The notes under the pieces are model-generated. The model made no database searches, had not been told where the DNA came from, and saw only the letters and a list, made by a program, of their open reading frames with translations. Made by a program: the position numbers and the translations under genes. 42,803 nt of DNA from an uncultured Bacteroidales bacterium. GTDB lineage: Bacteria > Bacteroidota > Bacteroidia > Bacteroidales > ML635J-15. Location of the stretch: assembly GCA_937899245.1 (NCBI GenBank), contig CALDKB010000002.1, positions 1 to 42,803 on the forward strand, written 5' to 3'. This document shows, piece after piece, positions 1 to 8,730 of this stretch (the stretch's first letter is position 1; each line of letters begins with the position of its first letter).

Positions 1-1805
1 AGGAACAGAATTTCGACACGGAACAACTGATGGCTTCGCAGGAAACCGGAGAGACAGATGGCGACAAGATTTTTGATGCGCTTTCAAAACACATGGACAG
101 CGTTCACGTTCAGCCGCAAGTGAAAAAGGAAAAGGTTCTTGACCAGTTCCGATTGATCAAAAACCGTCCGCATTTGTCAGAGTTTAGTTCTAAATTAGGC
201 AAGTCACCATTGCGTTATTTTGCTGAATATCTTTATTCTAATATCCTCACAGCCATTTGCAACAATTCGCCCGAAGATGTCTTGGGACGTTTTTATGGCG
301 AGTTTATCCGTTACAGCGGCGGCGACGGACAAACATTGGGCGTTGTGCTGACACCGAAACACGTCACGGAGCTTTTTGTCGATTTGGCTGATTTGAAACC
401 GACCGACAAAGTTTTTGATCCATGTTGCGGCACAGGTGGCTTCCTGATTTCGGCCATGCACCGGATGCTGAAAAATGCGAACCGTGACGAACAGCGCACC
501 ATAAAGAAAGAGCGTTTGCATGGCATAGAGTTGCGCGACGACATGTTTTCGATTGCTACAACCAACATGATTTTGCGCGGCGATGGAAAAAGTAACCTGA
601 TTTGTGCCGATTTCCTGAAACAGCCTGCCGAGGAACTGCGAAAGAAAAATTTTACCGTCGGTTTCATGAATCCGCCTTATTCGCAAGGCAAAAACAAGAC
701 GACAGCCGAACTTACAGAATTGAAATTCATCTGCCATTTGCTTGATTCGCTGGCCGATGGCGCGCGTTGCGTGGTGATTGTGCCGCAAAGCACTATGGTA
801 GGCAAAACCAAGGAAGACAAAATCGACAAACGCTATATTCTTGAAAACCATACTTTGGAAGGCGTGATTACCTTGAATCCTCAGACTTTCTACGGCGTTG
901 GCACAAATCCCGTGATTGCCGTTTTCACCGCACACCGTCCGCACCCGAAAAACAAATACAGCAAGTTCATTAACTTTAAGGATGACGGCTTTGTGGTGTT
1001 TCCGCATTTGGGGCTGCTGCCGACCGAGCAAGCCAAGGAACGCAAGAAACTTTTATTGGAATGTTGGCTGATGGGCAGGCATACCACCAACGACTTCATG
1101 GTGACTTCCACCGTTGAAGACGATGATGAATGGCTGCATTCGTTTTATTATTTCAACGAGGACATCCCGACCGAAGCCGATTTTGAAAAGACAATGGCCG
1201 ACTACCTCACTTTTGAGTTTAACATGATTGCCCACGGACGCGAGTATTTGTTTGATAATTCAGAAAGAAGGGAACGAATTGAAGAATTAGGAAATGTTGA
1301 GAATTTGGAAGATAAAGAATGGAAGGCATTTAAATTAGGCGATCTATTTAAGGTGAAAATAGGTAAAAATATTGATAAAATATATGCTGATACTAATGGA
1401 AATGATGCTTATGTTACAAGAACAGAATTTAATAATGGTTTGAACGGATTTATATCAGGTAAGATTGAATTGAAAAATAATGACTATCCTGTTATTACGA
1501 TTGGAAACGAAACGGCAAAACCATTCGTTCAAGTTTTTCCCTTTTATACAGGAACCAAAGTGAATATAATGATTCCCAAGGAAAATATGCCGGTATATAT
1601 ATTGCATTTTATCTCGACAAGCATAGAAAAACATCGCAGCATTTTTTCATATTCGTTTACAATTAATTCAACAAGACTAAAAGCATTACACGTCATGCTT
1701 CCAGTAAATTCCAAAGGCGAGCCGGACTATGTTTTCATGGAAAACTATATGAAGCGCAAGGAAATGGAGATACTGAAAAGGTATGTGGAAAGAATGGGAA
1801 AATAA
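1..1805 (+). CDS. hsdM: Type I-like N6-adenine methylase fused to a specificity (S) domain, 5'-truncated by the window edge
   Basis: The reading frame is open to the left edge, so the ATG at 30 is probably internal and the N-terminus is missing. Numbered from base 30, SAM motif I (DPCCGTGGF) begins at residue 130 and the catalytic NPPY of an N6-adenine methylase at 214. This is the HsdM fold. From about residue 430 the sequence changes to a single target-recognition domain of the HsdS type (WKAFKLGDLFKVKIG onward), so methylase and specificity functions are fused, as in BcgI-like and type IIG enzymes. Whether a nuclease domain precedes the methylase cannot be seen. The recognition part (from about base 1250) is clearly more AT-rich than the methylase part, as expected if recognition domains are exchanged between strains. 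The downstream genes on the same strand follow closely and probably form one operon. Confidence 0.88.
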   Translation, partial: EQNFDTEQLMASQETGETDGDKIFDALSKHMDSVHVQPQVKKEKVLDQFRLIKNRPHLSEFSSKLGKSPLRYFAEYLYSNILTAICNNSPEDVLGRFYGEFIRYSGGDGQTLGVVLTPKHVTELFVDLADLKPTDKVFDPCCGTGGFLISAMHRMLKNANRDEQRTIKKERLHGIELRDDMFSIATTNMILRGDGKSNLICADFLKQPAEELRKKNFTVGFMNPPYSQGKNKTTAELTELKFICHLLDSLADGARCVVIVPQSTMVGKTKEDKIDKRYILENHTLEGVITLNPQTFYGVGTNPVIAVFTAHRPHPKNKYSKFINFKDDGFVVFPHLGLLPTEQAKERKKLLLECWLMGRHTTNDFMVTSTVEDDDEWLHSFYYFNEDIPTEADFEKTMADYLTFEFNMIAHGREYLFDNSERRERIEELGNVENLEDKEWKAFKLGDLFKVKIGKNIDKIYADTNGNDAYVTRTEFNNGLNGFISGKIELKNNDYPVITIGNETAKPFVQVFPFYTGTKVNIMIPKENMPVYILHFISTSIEKHRSIFSYSFTINSTRLKALHVMLPVNSKGEPDYVFMENYMKRKEMEILKRYVERMGK

Positions 1806-1826
1806 ATCAATAAATTATATAAAAAC

Positions 1827-2765
1827 ATGTCAAGAAAAAAACGCAACATTGAGGTATTATCTGTTAAGTTGAGATTTGCTGATGATGAGCCTCGTACTGT
1901 AACATTTTCTGAGATTCTCAATTGCCTGAATGGTAGGGAATATAGATTTCAAGAGAAAATTTTCAATTTTTCTTTGCTGCAAACAGATAAATTAAATTGT
2001 ATTGCTGGAATAATCATTACGACACAAGATTCCGATATTCCTCCCAAGAGAAATAAATTCACAGGTGTCTATAACACAATTCAAATTGATGTACAAACAG
2101 AGGGCTTTGCATACGCCAACATCTTTTTATATGATACTGACAGGAACATTCTATTATATGAAATAAATAAGAATGGCTGTTTCCCAAATCAGTTAAAGGA
2201 GTTTATTTATTCTTCATGGAATGCTGATGAAGAAAATGTTCGTTTTGATATATCATTTCCTCCTGTGCTAAGGTTGAATGAATATGATAGAATGCTTAGA
2301 ATGGACAGGTATAAGAAAATCAAAATTGAATTGTTCAATCCTGTAGATTTGGTTGACAGTATTAGAGAAAGCACTGATTCCATATATAACAACATTCTCA
2401 AAAGCAATATCAATTTCGGTGCTCAGACAAATGCGAACACAATTATTATTGAACAAACTGCATTTCAAAAAAGGATTAATTTAGAAGGATTAAGCCATTC
2501 AATGGTTAGAGGGTTGGTCAATGCAGTGCGTCAACATATACGTCAAAATAATATTCAAACACTAACTGTTGAAGGTTATGATTCGGATAGTGAGGATCCC
2601 AACAGATGTAAGATTATTGATTTGGTTGGCGATACGTTTAAAGAGTATTTTTGGATAACAGACATACAGATTCATAGTGATGTCCAACAGTCAGAAAGAA
2701 AAGAAGGAATTGAAGATTTGTATGATAGATTACTGCCAGAATTCAGGCAATTAATTGGAAGATGA
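1827..2765 (+). CDS. Unrecognised 312-residue soluble protein, candidate defence component
   Basis: I do not recognise a family. The protein has no signal peptide or membrane segment and is AT-rich at the DNA level. The first half looks like alternating beta strands (IEVLSVKLRF, FAYANIFLYD, NILLYEINKNG). The second half is more helical, with a stretch near residue 195 rich in N and I (NTIIIEQTAF), and ends in an acidic helix. It starts 21 bases after the methylase-specificity gene. Its stop codon at 2763-2765 is one base from the ATG of a four-helix membrane protein, so the two are probably translationally coupled and act together. A soluble protein plus a small membrane protein in a restriction island recalls two-gene anti-phage systems such as Kiwa, but I cannot confirm homology to KwaB. 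It could also be a cargo gene with another job. Confidence 0.7.
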   Translation: MSRKKRNIEVLSVKLRFADDEPRTVTFSEILNCLNGREYRFQEKIFNFSLLQTDKLNCIAGIIITTQDSDIPPKRNKFTGVYNTIQIDVQTEGFAYANIFLYDTDRNILLYEINKNGCFPNQLKEFIYSSWNADEENVRFDISFPPVLRLNEYDRMLRMDRYKKIKIELFNPVDLVDSIRESTDSIYNNILKSNINFGAQTNANTIIIEQTAFQKRINLEGLSHSMVRGLVNAVRQHIRQNNIQTLTVEGYDSDSEDPNRCKIIDLVGDTFKEYFWITDIQIHSDVQQSERKEGIEDLYDRLLPEFRQLIGR

Positions 2766-2766
2766 A

Positions 2767-3243
2767 ATGATTTTTGGCAAAAAAATAGCATATTGGATTG
2801 AAATTGGTGGTGGAATTATTCTTGGATTGGTTATGGCAATAATAACCTTTTCCATAAATCCATCCTATAATAATTGGAAAGGTTTTATCCAAGAATTTCC
2901 GACTATAGGAATGTGCGCCTTTGGATTCTTGTTGACATTATTGAGTATTATTATACAAGGGAATAGTCCGAATATAGAAAGAATGAAAAGCCGTACTAAT
3001 CTTTTTAATAGATTTATTCTGTTTAATAAAAGGATTGTTATGCTATCCCTTATTTCGTCATTGTATTCTTATCTTCTTGGATATTTGAATTTCAATTGGA
3101 TAATTGACGGTATTCATGTTGACGAATGTTTTGTTTTATTTGCAGAAAAATTTCTACTAAGTCTTTTTACATTCTTGTTTATTTGGTTTATAGTAGATGT
3201 GATTCAATTTATTAGATTGTTTTATGTTTTAATAAAAGAATAA
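2767..3243 (+). CDS. Small four-helix membrane protein, candidate defence effector
   Basis: This 158-residue protein has four clear hydrophobic segments at about residues 6-28, 42-64, 85-108 and 118-155, with short basic loops (KSRTNLFNR, NKR) and almost no soluble domain. I chose the ATG at 2767, one base after the stop of the upstream gene. A TTG at 2755 would give four more residues and an 11-base overlap. The next gene (NA37) starts two bases after this one ends, so all three are tightly coupled. No family was recognised. Small multi-helix proteins paired with a cytosolic sensor are common membrane effectors in phage defence, and KwaA of Kiwa also has four helices. That parallel is one of architecture only. 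Confidence 0.7.
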   Translation: MIFGKKIAYWIEIGGGIILGLVMAIITFSINPSYNNWKGFIQEFPTIGMCAFGFLLTLLSIIIQGNSPNIERMKSRTNLFNRFILFNKRIVMLSLISSLYSYLLGYLNFNWIIDGIHVDECFVLFAEKFLLSLFTFLFIWFIVDVIQFIRLFYVLIKE

Positions 3244-3245
3244 AA

Positions 3246-4283
3246 ATGATTTATTGTGAAAAATCAAGTTTGAATAAAATTGTTCTTCATTTAGTTGGAA
3301 ACAAACTTAATCAGGACGGGGTTTCGTTGGCTTCTTGTTGTATGGAGAATAAAGACGAATTAAATAAAACACTTATTTCATATTTCCTCTCTCCTTTCAC
3401 CACCAACGAATATTTCGAGTTCTTCCACGAAAGTGAGCTTGAACTCAACGCTGTCTTTACCTACATTTCCCGTATTTTCGACAATCCCGATGCGCTATAT
3501 GACCAGTCGGTGAACCTGGCCAAACATCTTTACGAACAAAGCACACATCCGAAAATCAAAGGCGGCGAGTTTTATACCGTCTATTTCAAGGATTGCCTTT
3601 TGGATGGCGACACGATGGATGCGGTCGGACTGTTCAAGTCAGAAAACAAGGACACTTTCCTCAAGGTGCTCCGCGAAGACGGCAGCTTCAATCTGTTGAG
3701 CGAACAGGGCATCAACATCAAAAAATTGGACAAAGGCTGCCTGATTTTCAATAAGGAACGGGAAAACGGCTACATCGTAGCTGTGGTCGATAACACCAAC
3801 AAAGGCATTGAAGCGCAATATTGGATAGACGATTTCCTGCATGTGCGTCAGCGGAAAGACGAATACGCCAACACGCAGAATTTCATGACTTTTGCAAAGG
3901 ATTTTGTCACAAAGGAATTGCCCAACGAGTTTGAGGTTACCAAAGCTGACCAAATCGACCTGCTTAACAAGTCATTAAAGTTTTTCAAGGAAAAGGACAC
4001 TTTCGACATTGAGGAATTTGCCAACGAAGTCATCGAGCAACCCGAGGTGATTGAAAAATTCCATCAGTACAAACGCGAATACGAAGAGGAAAGCCAAATC
4101 GCCATCGATGACCAGTTTACCATATCCGAATCGGCACGCAAGAAGCAACAACGCAGCTACAAGCGTGTAATTCGATTGGACCAGAAAATCCAAATCATCA
4201 TCGACGGCAACCGCGAGAACGTGGAGCAGGGCGAAGACGAAAGGGGCAAATTCTATAAGGTGTATTACCGGCAGGAAATGTAA
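3246..4283 (+). CDS. NA37-family nucleoid-associated protein
   Basis: This is a 345-residue member of the 37-kDa nucleoid-associated family (NdpA/YejK-like, NA37). It is recognised by the Bacteroidota-type core containing EQSTHPKIKGGEFY, AVGLFKSENKDTFLKV and DDFLHVRQRKDEY. Family members bind double-stranded DNA, and in this phylum they often sit within restriction-modification loci. The length is normal. The first 45 codons or so are AT-rich like the two preceding genes, while the rest matches the island backbone, so the gene looks like a recombinant joint. It begins two bases after the membrane-protein gene. Its role here could be DNA binding in support of the methylase or nuclease, but that is inferred from position only. 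Confidence 0.85.
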   Translation: MIYCEKSSLNKIVLHLVGNKLNQDGVSLASCCMENKDELNKTLISYFLSPFTTNEYFEFFHESELELNAVFTYISRIFDNPDALYDQSVNLAKHLYEQSTHPKIKGGEFYTVYFKDCLLDGDTMDAVGLFKSENKDTFLKVLREDGSFNLLSEQGINIKKLDKGCLIFNKERENGYIVAVVDNTNKGIEAQYWIDDFLHVRQRKDEYANTQNFMTFAKDFVTKELPNEFEVTKADQIDLLNKSLKFFKEKDTFDIEEFANEVIEQPEVIEKFHQYKREYEEESQIAIDDQFTISESARKKQQRSYKRVIRLDQKIQIIIDGNRENVEQGEDERGKFYKVYYRQEM

Positions 4284-4345
4284 ATCAAGTCAAAATAAAA
4301 GAAAACGGAAGAAATAAAATATTGTTAATCAATCATCCACCCATT

Positions 4346-5404
4346 ATGCAAGCCAAAGAAAATCCCTTCCAGCTAAACAACTTTCAGAAAAAGATGTACG
4401 AACATCTGATTGAGAAAAAATGGGAACGATATCCTGAGACCAAAGGCCATCCTGGTAAATATAAATGTCGGGAATATGATGCGATTTTCCCTGACGGTTT
4501 CAAGTGCGATTATCCCCCGATGTTGTATGAAGCATCAGTGGAAGACTATAAGAAAATGATGACGAAGTTGGGCTATAAGTTGCACGAGTTTTCGTTCCAC
4601 GCGGTAAGCTCTCAAACGGCTTGCGTCAATTTGTTTTTGCCGCTGCTGGTAAGCGATTACGCAAACGATATTCTGAAAGCATTATGCACAGCCAAACATC
4701 TGCCCATTGACTTCAAAGAAATCGATCGTAAGGCAGAAGGCTTTTACAAGGGCTTTCGCTTCGAGTTTTGGGATAAAGGAAAGTCGGGAGTAAAGGGCTA
4801 TCTGAACGACCATACGTCTGCCGCTGGAACAGATGCAGATATCGCTATCGCCTATAAAAACAGCAAAGACGAAAATTGCATCTGGCTTATCGAACATAAG
4901 CTTACCGAAGCCGAATTCACTACTTGTGGCGGCTACAGAAGTAAGCATAATGCGCACAAGGATGTTTGTACCAATTGCAATCCATTTGGCAATGAAACGG
5001 TACAAAAACAATGTCGTTATTCTGTTGTCGGATATAATTATTGGGGAATAACCAATAACCATAAGCTGTTTTCGGAAAAGGTGGCGGAAATGTCGCAATG
5101 TCCGTTTAAGTCCGGAATGAACCAGCTGTGGCGCAACCAACTTTTGGCATCGAAACTTCAAGAGAAAAAAAGATGCGACAAAGCCTTTTTTTCTGTAGTA
5201 TATCATTCAGAAAACGAATCACTTGAAAAAAAGTTGATGAGTTATGAATCTTTGTTCTCGAAAGAAGCCGCATTTTCATATTTTACCTCCAAAGACCTAT
5301 TCGAATGTGCGCAAATGCACGGCCAAGATTTGTCAGAATGGCTGAAATGGTACGAGGAAATGTACTTGTCATACAAGTATAGCCCCTCCAACAACCTCAC
5401 TTAA
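4346..5404 (+). CDS. PGN_0703-like putative restriction endonuclease (PD-(D/E)xK)
   Basis: This 352-residue protein carries a PD-(D/E)xK-type active site: GTDADIAIAY supplies the acidic residue and the strand IWLIEHK supplies E-x-K, followed by LTEAEF. A cysteine pair pattern (KDVCTNC, later MSQCPF) may bind metal. Layout and motifs match what I know of the PGN_0703 family of putative restriction endonucleases in Bacteroidota. I chose the ATG at 4346; an in-frame TTG at 4322 is possible. It lies 62 bases after NA37 on the same strand and is the likely cleavage partner for the methylase-specificity protein. Its 3' end overlaps the convergent radical SAM gene by eight bases, and no terminator is visible between them. 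Confidence 0.72.
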   Translation: MQAKENPFQLNNFQKKMYEHLIEKKWERYPETKGHPGKYKCREYDAIFPDGFKCDYPPMLYEASVEDYKKMMTKLGYKLHEFSFHAVSSQTACVNLFLPLLVSDYANDILKALCTAKHLPIDFKEIDRKAEGFYKGFRFEFWDKGKSGVKGYLNDHTSAAGTDADIAIAYKNSKDENCIWLIEHKLTEAEFTTCGGYRSKHNAHKDVCTNCNPFGNETVQKQCRYSVVGYNYWGITNNHKLFSEKVAEMSQCPFKSGMNQLWRNQLLASKLQEKKRCDKAFFSVVYHSENESLEKKLMSYESLFSKEAAFSYFTSKDLFECAQMHGQDLSEWLKWYEEMYLSYKYSPSNNLT

Positions 5405-7187
5405 ACCACTGCTTTACTGCCACATCAAATCCGGCTCCACGCATGTAGTTGAAGGTGGCGAGGTTTAGGCCGCGTTCGTATTTGCTCCAGTCGGGAGAGC
5501 CGTTGCAGGTGAATGGAATTTCGTTGTTGGCGAAGGTGTTTGGTTGTGATTGGACAAGTCGAGCATTGAATTGCTGCGGATTCTGTCCGGAAATGGAATG
5601 ACAGGTCATGGCGTAGCGATGCCAAAAGGCAGATTGCAAAAGCCCTTCTTCGAAGAGCTGACGGACAACGTCAAGACTTTCGAAAAGCTCGCGTTCGGTC
5701 TGGGTTGGAAATCCGTACATTAGGTAGGCGTGGACCATGATGCCATTGTCGGCAAAATGTCGCAGGGTTTCGCGAGCAGATTTTACACTTATTCCTTTGT
5801 TAATGAGCTTAAGTACGCGTTCGGAGGCGACTTCGATTCCGCCACTGACGGCAATGCAGCCACTTTGTGCCATGAGGAAGCATAGCTCGTTGGTAAATGC
5901 TGTTTCGAAACGAATGTTTGTCCAGTAGTTGACAGCCATTTTGCGTTTCAGGATTTCTTCGGAAAGACTGCGTAATGTTGCTGGTGGTGCGGCTTCGTCG
6001 ACAAAGTGGAAGCCACGAATGCCGGATTGTTCAATCATGCCTTGCATACGGTCGGCAATGATGCTGGCGGGTGCAGAATCATATCGGCAAATATAATCGA
6101 GTGTGGTGTCGCAGAAAGTGCATTTTGCCCAATAGCAGCCGTGGGCAAGCATCATCTTGTTCCAATGCCCGTTGCTCCATAGACGTTGCATTGGGTTGGC
6201 GGTGTCGGCGGTGTCGAGATACATGTCGGTGTGTATTCCGTCGAGACATGGTGTGCCAAGATCTTTGAAGGCGACATTTTCGCAACTGTCAAAATTGTGC
6301 TTTTGGATTTTACCGTCGCTGCCAAGACTAATTGTCCGGACATGTTCTCCATCGTTGAGAAGTCGTTCGAGAGGTAATTCTCCATCGTCGAATGTTATGG
6401 TGTCGATATATTTGAATATTCGTGTGTCGGAAATTTGTCGCAGTTCGGTATTTACATAGCCGCCACCCATATTGATGTGAACCTGCGGGTGATTCTGTTT
6501 TAAGTATTTGGCACAACGCAATGCTCCGTACAGGTTTCCTGGAAATGGTACGGAAAAACCGATATGGGTAGGATTGGTCGCATTTATTTTGGCTTCGAGT
6601 AGTTCGAGCATCCATTTGTCGATGAGATTAGGATCCTTTGAAAGTTCTTCCTCGAGAGGTGTAAATTCTTCGAGACTTTTGCATAGTTTTTCGGCGTAAC
6701 GCACCATTTCGAAATGCTGGCTGATGCAATTTTGAATTACGGAGCCAATATCTTCGATGAACAAAGTGCATAAGTATTGTGCCTGGTCGTGAGTGCCGGA
6801 TGTTCCGTAGTCCCATTCCAGATCTTCGAGGTTCGGCATGCGCTTTTGATTAGCCCAGAACTTAGTGTTGGCAAAAAGCTGTGCAAAAGTGTTGTCTTTG
6901 CCTTGTAGAAATAGCTTTACCGGTTCAACCCACTTGACATAAAAGTCCTTGTTAGAGAGAATTATCTTGATGTTAATTGCCTTTTTGCCAGAAACATGTA
7001 CGCCTTCCGCTATGTCGAATATCTGCGAGATAGACTCTTGTGTTAGGATTTTATCTATCAGTTCGATGCTGAGATCCATCTGGTCGCATGGAATGTTTTT
7101 GCTACGCAGGTAACCTGTTAATTGCTGTGTGGCCGGGTAGGCGGTGTTTATCTGCGTTAGTGGTGGTGTTACTAGTAGAAGGTGCAT
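5397..7187 (-). CDS. B12-binding-type radical SAM protein
   Basis: This is a 596-residue protein of the cobalamin-binding radical SAM superfamily. The N-terminus (MHLLLVTPPLTQ, then PATQQLTGYL) is the usual start of the B12-like Rossmann domain in Bacteroidota members. A strand-glycine segment, VHINMGGGYV, follows in the middle. The iron-sulfur motif is CYWAKCTFC at residues 351-359, which is C-x4-C-x2-C rather than the canonical C-x3-C-x2-C. SAM-binding segments GGIEVAS and MYGFPTQT follow. No DxHxxG cobalamin motif is visible, so cobalamin may not be bound. I chose the ATG at 7187 over the one at 7211 because a good -7 promoter element covers 7208-7216. The substrate is unknown. The gene appears monocistronic and converges on the restriction nuclease. 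Confidence 0.82.
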   Translation of the reverse strand: MHLLLVTPPLTQINTAYPATQQLTGYLRSKNIPCDQMDLSIELIDKILTQESISQIFDIAEGVHVSGKKAINIKIILSNKDFYVKWVEPVKLFLQGKDNTFAQLFANTKFWANQKRMPNLEDLEWDYGTSGTHDQAQYLCTLFIEDIGSVIQNCISQHFEMVRYAEKLCKSLEEFTPLEEELSKDPNLIDKWMLELLEAKINATNPTHIGFSVPFPGNLYGALRCAKYLKQNHPQVHINMGGGYVNTELRQISDTRIFKYIDTITFDDGELPLERLLNDGEHVRTISLGSDGKIQKHNFDSCENVAFKDLGTPCLDGIHTDMYLDTADTANPMQRLWSNGHWNKMMLAHGCYWAKCTFCDTTLDYICRYDSAPASIIADRMQGMIEQSGIRGFHFVDEAAPPATLRSLSEEILKRKMAVNYWTNIRFETAFTNELCFLMAQSGCIAVSGGIEVASERVLKLINKGISVKSARETLRHFADNGIMVHAYLMYGFPTQTERELFESLDVVRQLFEEGLLQSAFWHRYAMTCHSISGQNPQQFNARLVQSQPNTFANNEIPFTCNGSPDWSKYERGLNLATFNYMRGAGFDVAVKQWFK

Positions 7188-7207
7188 AATGTTGTGTATT
7201 TTAGATT

Positions 7208-7216
7208 GCAAAAATA
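7208..7216 (-). promoter_or_regulatory. Bacteroidota -7 promoter element for the radical SAM gene
   Basis: On the minus strand this reads TATTTTTGC, an exact match to TAnnTTTGC. It lies about 20 bases before the ATG at 7187. No clear -33 TTG is present at the usual distance. Confidence 0.6.
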
Positions 7217-7247
7217 TGAAATAGTTTGAAGTTGTTTATGGTTTGCG

Positions 7248-8726
7248 TTATTCCCAACCGTTGAATATGTCTTCGCCATAATAGTTGTGTTCGTTGTCGC
7301 CGTGGAGAGGTTTCCAAACTTGTGCGAAAAATGGATTGCCCTTTGCAATTTCATCGTAGTTCCATGGTGATGGCAGGCATTCGGGACACCAATGTCCCCC
7401 TTCGAGGACTAGTACTGGAGAGGCCTTGAATCTGTGTCCAAATTGGCATTCCCATTCGAGAGGTGTGCTGAAATCACCTTTTGTCATTGTTGTGCTAAGA
7501 CATTTTCCTCCACGGAATTCGGCTGCTTTCTGCATATCGTCAATAGTCCATTCGGAACGTGGTTTTGACTCGTCGTAGCCGTGTGAGATGCGAACAATTT
7601 CGGTCTCGCTAGGATGCGACAGGTCCTGATGTTTCCAGTCCGGAATGTTCTTGTATTTCTCTATGGATCCGTAGTAGGCCGAAATACGTTGTTGTTCGTT
7701 ATGCTTTATCCACCATTGAGTTCCCCATTTTTTCTTGTTGGCCATAGGACGCATTGCCATTTTTATGATGAATCCTGGAACTATTGCCGCAAGGTTGAAG
7801 TACCATGGCAGTTGCTTGCCCATCTGTGCAAAGTATTCATCAACGGGTGTGTTGGCTCTGAAATGGAGGTATTTCTCCAATTCGTCGGAGTCGAGATACC
7901 ATTGCCCGTGGAAATTGCGGAGCACGAACCATTCGGGGTTGAAAATCTTTTCGGGAGGCGGGCAATGTATTGCCTTGAGAAGCTTGCACTCGAATTCGTA
8001 GTTGCTAAGACGATATTGCGGACCGCTACCGATGTTGTAGAAACGATTCCAGAAATCGGCGGGAACGTTTTCCTCGCAAAGATTTGCCATTACGCGCCCA
8101 CTATCTTCTACTGTTGCCCATTCGAGAACGCCACGTAGCGGAACGTGGAACATAATGGGGTCGTAGTTCTTGAGAATGGCTGGATATAGGATGCCTGATT
8201 GACGCAAGCATACCCAATTCTTGATGCCTGATTCAACGATAGTGCGTTCGGCAATGGTCTTGCTTATTGCGTAGTGGTCGTAGACGCTTATGCAAATAGG
8301 ATCGCCGGTGCGTCCCCAGTGGATAGGTTCGTTGCGGTCGCTGGTCTGAGCTACGGAACCAATGTAGCAAATCTTTATGTTGTCGGCATTCGGTTGTGCA
8401 AGAACGGCCTTGGCGACATTTTGTGCGGCAAGTACGTTAACGCGTCTGGTTTTGTTCGGGAAGTAGTCGGCTGCAGGAGAAACCATGCCTCCGACATGAA
8501 GTACGTAGTCGGCTCCTTTGGTGGCTTCGAGGACATCTTCGTATTTGGTAAGGTCGCCCCATACGATGCGAATTTTGTTTGCGTATGGACTGAGTTTCTC
8601 TTTGTTCTTTTTGCTCGGCCTGGCAAGAATTGTAATGTCGAATCTGTCGAGACGCTGCATGAATTCATGTAATCCGGCCCAACCCATAGTGCCAGTGGCA
8701 CCAGTAATAAATACTCTTTTCTTCAT
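7248..8726 (-). CDS. NAD(P)-dependent epimerase/dehydratase with C-terminal zinc-ribbon-like tail
   Basis: This 492-residue protein is an extended short-chain dehydrogenase: nucleotide-binding GATGTMGWAG near residue 9, an acidic GDLTKYEDV segment, and YDHYAISK as the Y-x3-K catalytic pair. The family covers sugar epimerases, 3-beta-hydroxysteroid-type dehydrogenases and the ceramide-pathway reductase CerR of Caulobacter. After the Rossmann and substrate domains an extra tail of about 90 residues contains ECQFGHRF and HWCPEC, plausibly a zinc ribbon. I chose the ATG at 8726, since the GATG motif must follow closely. Its promoter is adjacent, leaving almost no leader. It is separated by one exonuclease gene from the divergent candidate sulfonolipid operon, so a role in lipid-base reduction is possible but unproven. 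Confidence 0.82.
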   Translation of the reverse strand: MKKRVFITGATGTMGWAGLHEFMQRLDRFDITILARPSKKNKEKLSPYANKIRIVWGDLTKYEDVLEATKGADYVLHVGGMVSPAADYFPNKTRRVNVLAAQNVAKAVLAQPNADNIKICYIGSVAQTSDRNEPIHWGRTGDPICISVYDHYAISKTIAERTIVESGIKNWVCLRQSGILYPAILKNYDPIMFHVPLRGVLEWATVEDSGRVMANLCEENVPADFWNRFYNIGSGPQYRLSNYEFECKLLKAIHCPPPEKIFNPEWFVLRNFHGQWYLDSDELEKYLHFRANTPVDEYFAQMGKQLPWYFNLAAIVPGFIIKMAMRPMANKKKWGTQWWIKHNEQQRISAYYGSIEKYKNIPDWKHQDLSHPSETEIVRISHGYDESKPRSEWTIDDMQKAAEFRGGKCLSTTMTKGDFSTPLEWECQFGHRFKASPVLVLEGGHWCPECLPSPWNYDEIAKGNPFFAQVWKPLHGDNEHNYYGEDIFNGWE

Positions 8727-8730
8727 GGTC

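Larger units (their letters stand above)
1250..3390. other. AT-rich cassette inside the restriction island
   Basis: Composition drops visibly from about 1250, at the start of the specificity domain, and rises again near 3390, about 48 codons into the NA37 gene. The segment holds the recognition domain, two unrecognised genes and the first part of NA37. Both edges lie inside genes that are otherwise of normal composition, which suggests replacement by homologous recombination in flanking conserved sequence. The edges were judged by eye. Confidence 0.45.

Noticed and set aside
204..1031. Long minus-strand open frame opposite the methylase
   Set aside because: The plus-strand frame carries all methylase motifs; the antisense frame has no recognisable domain and reflects codon bias.
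4322..4345. TTG start for the PGN_0703-like nuclease
   Set aside because: The ATG at 4346 is in frame; the eight extra residues (MLINHPPI) add no recognisable sequence.
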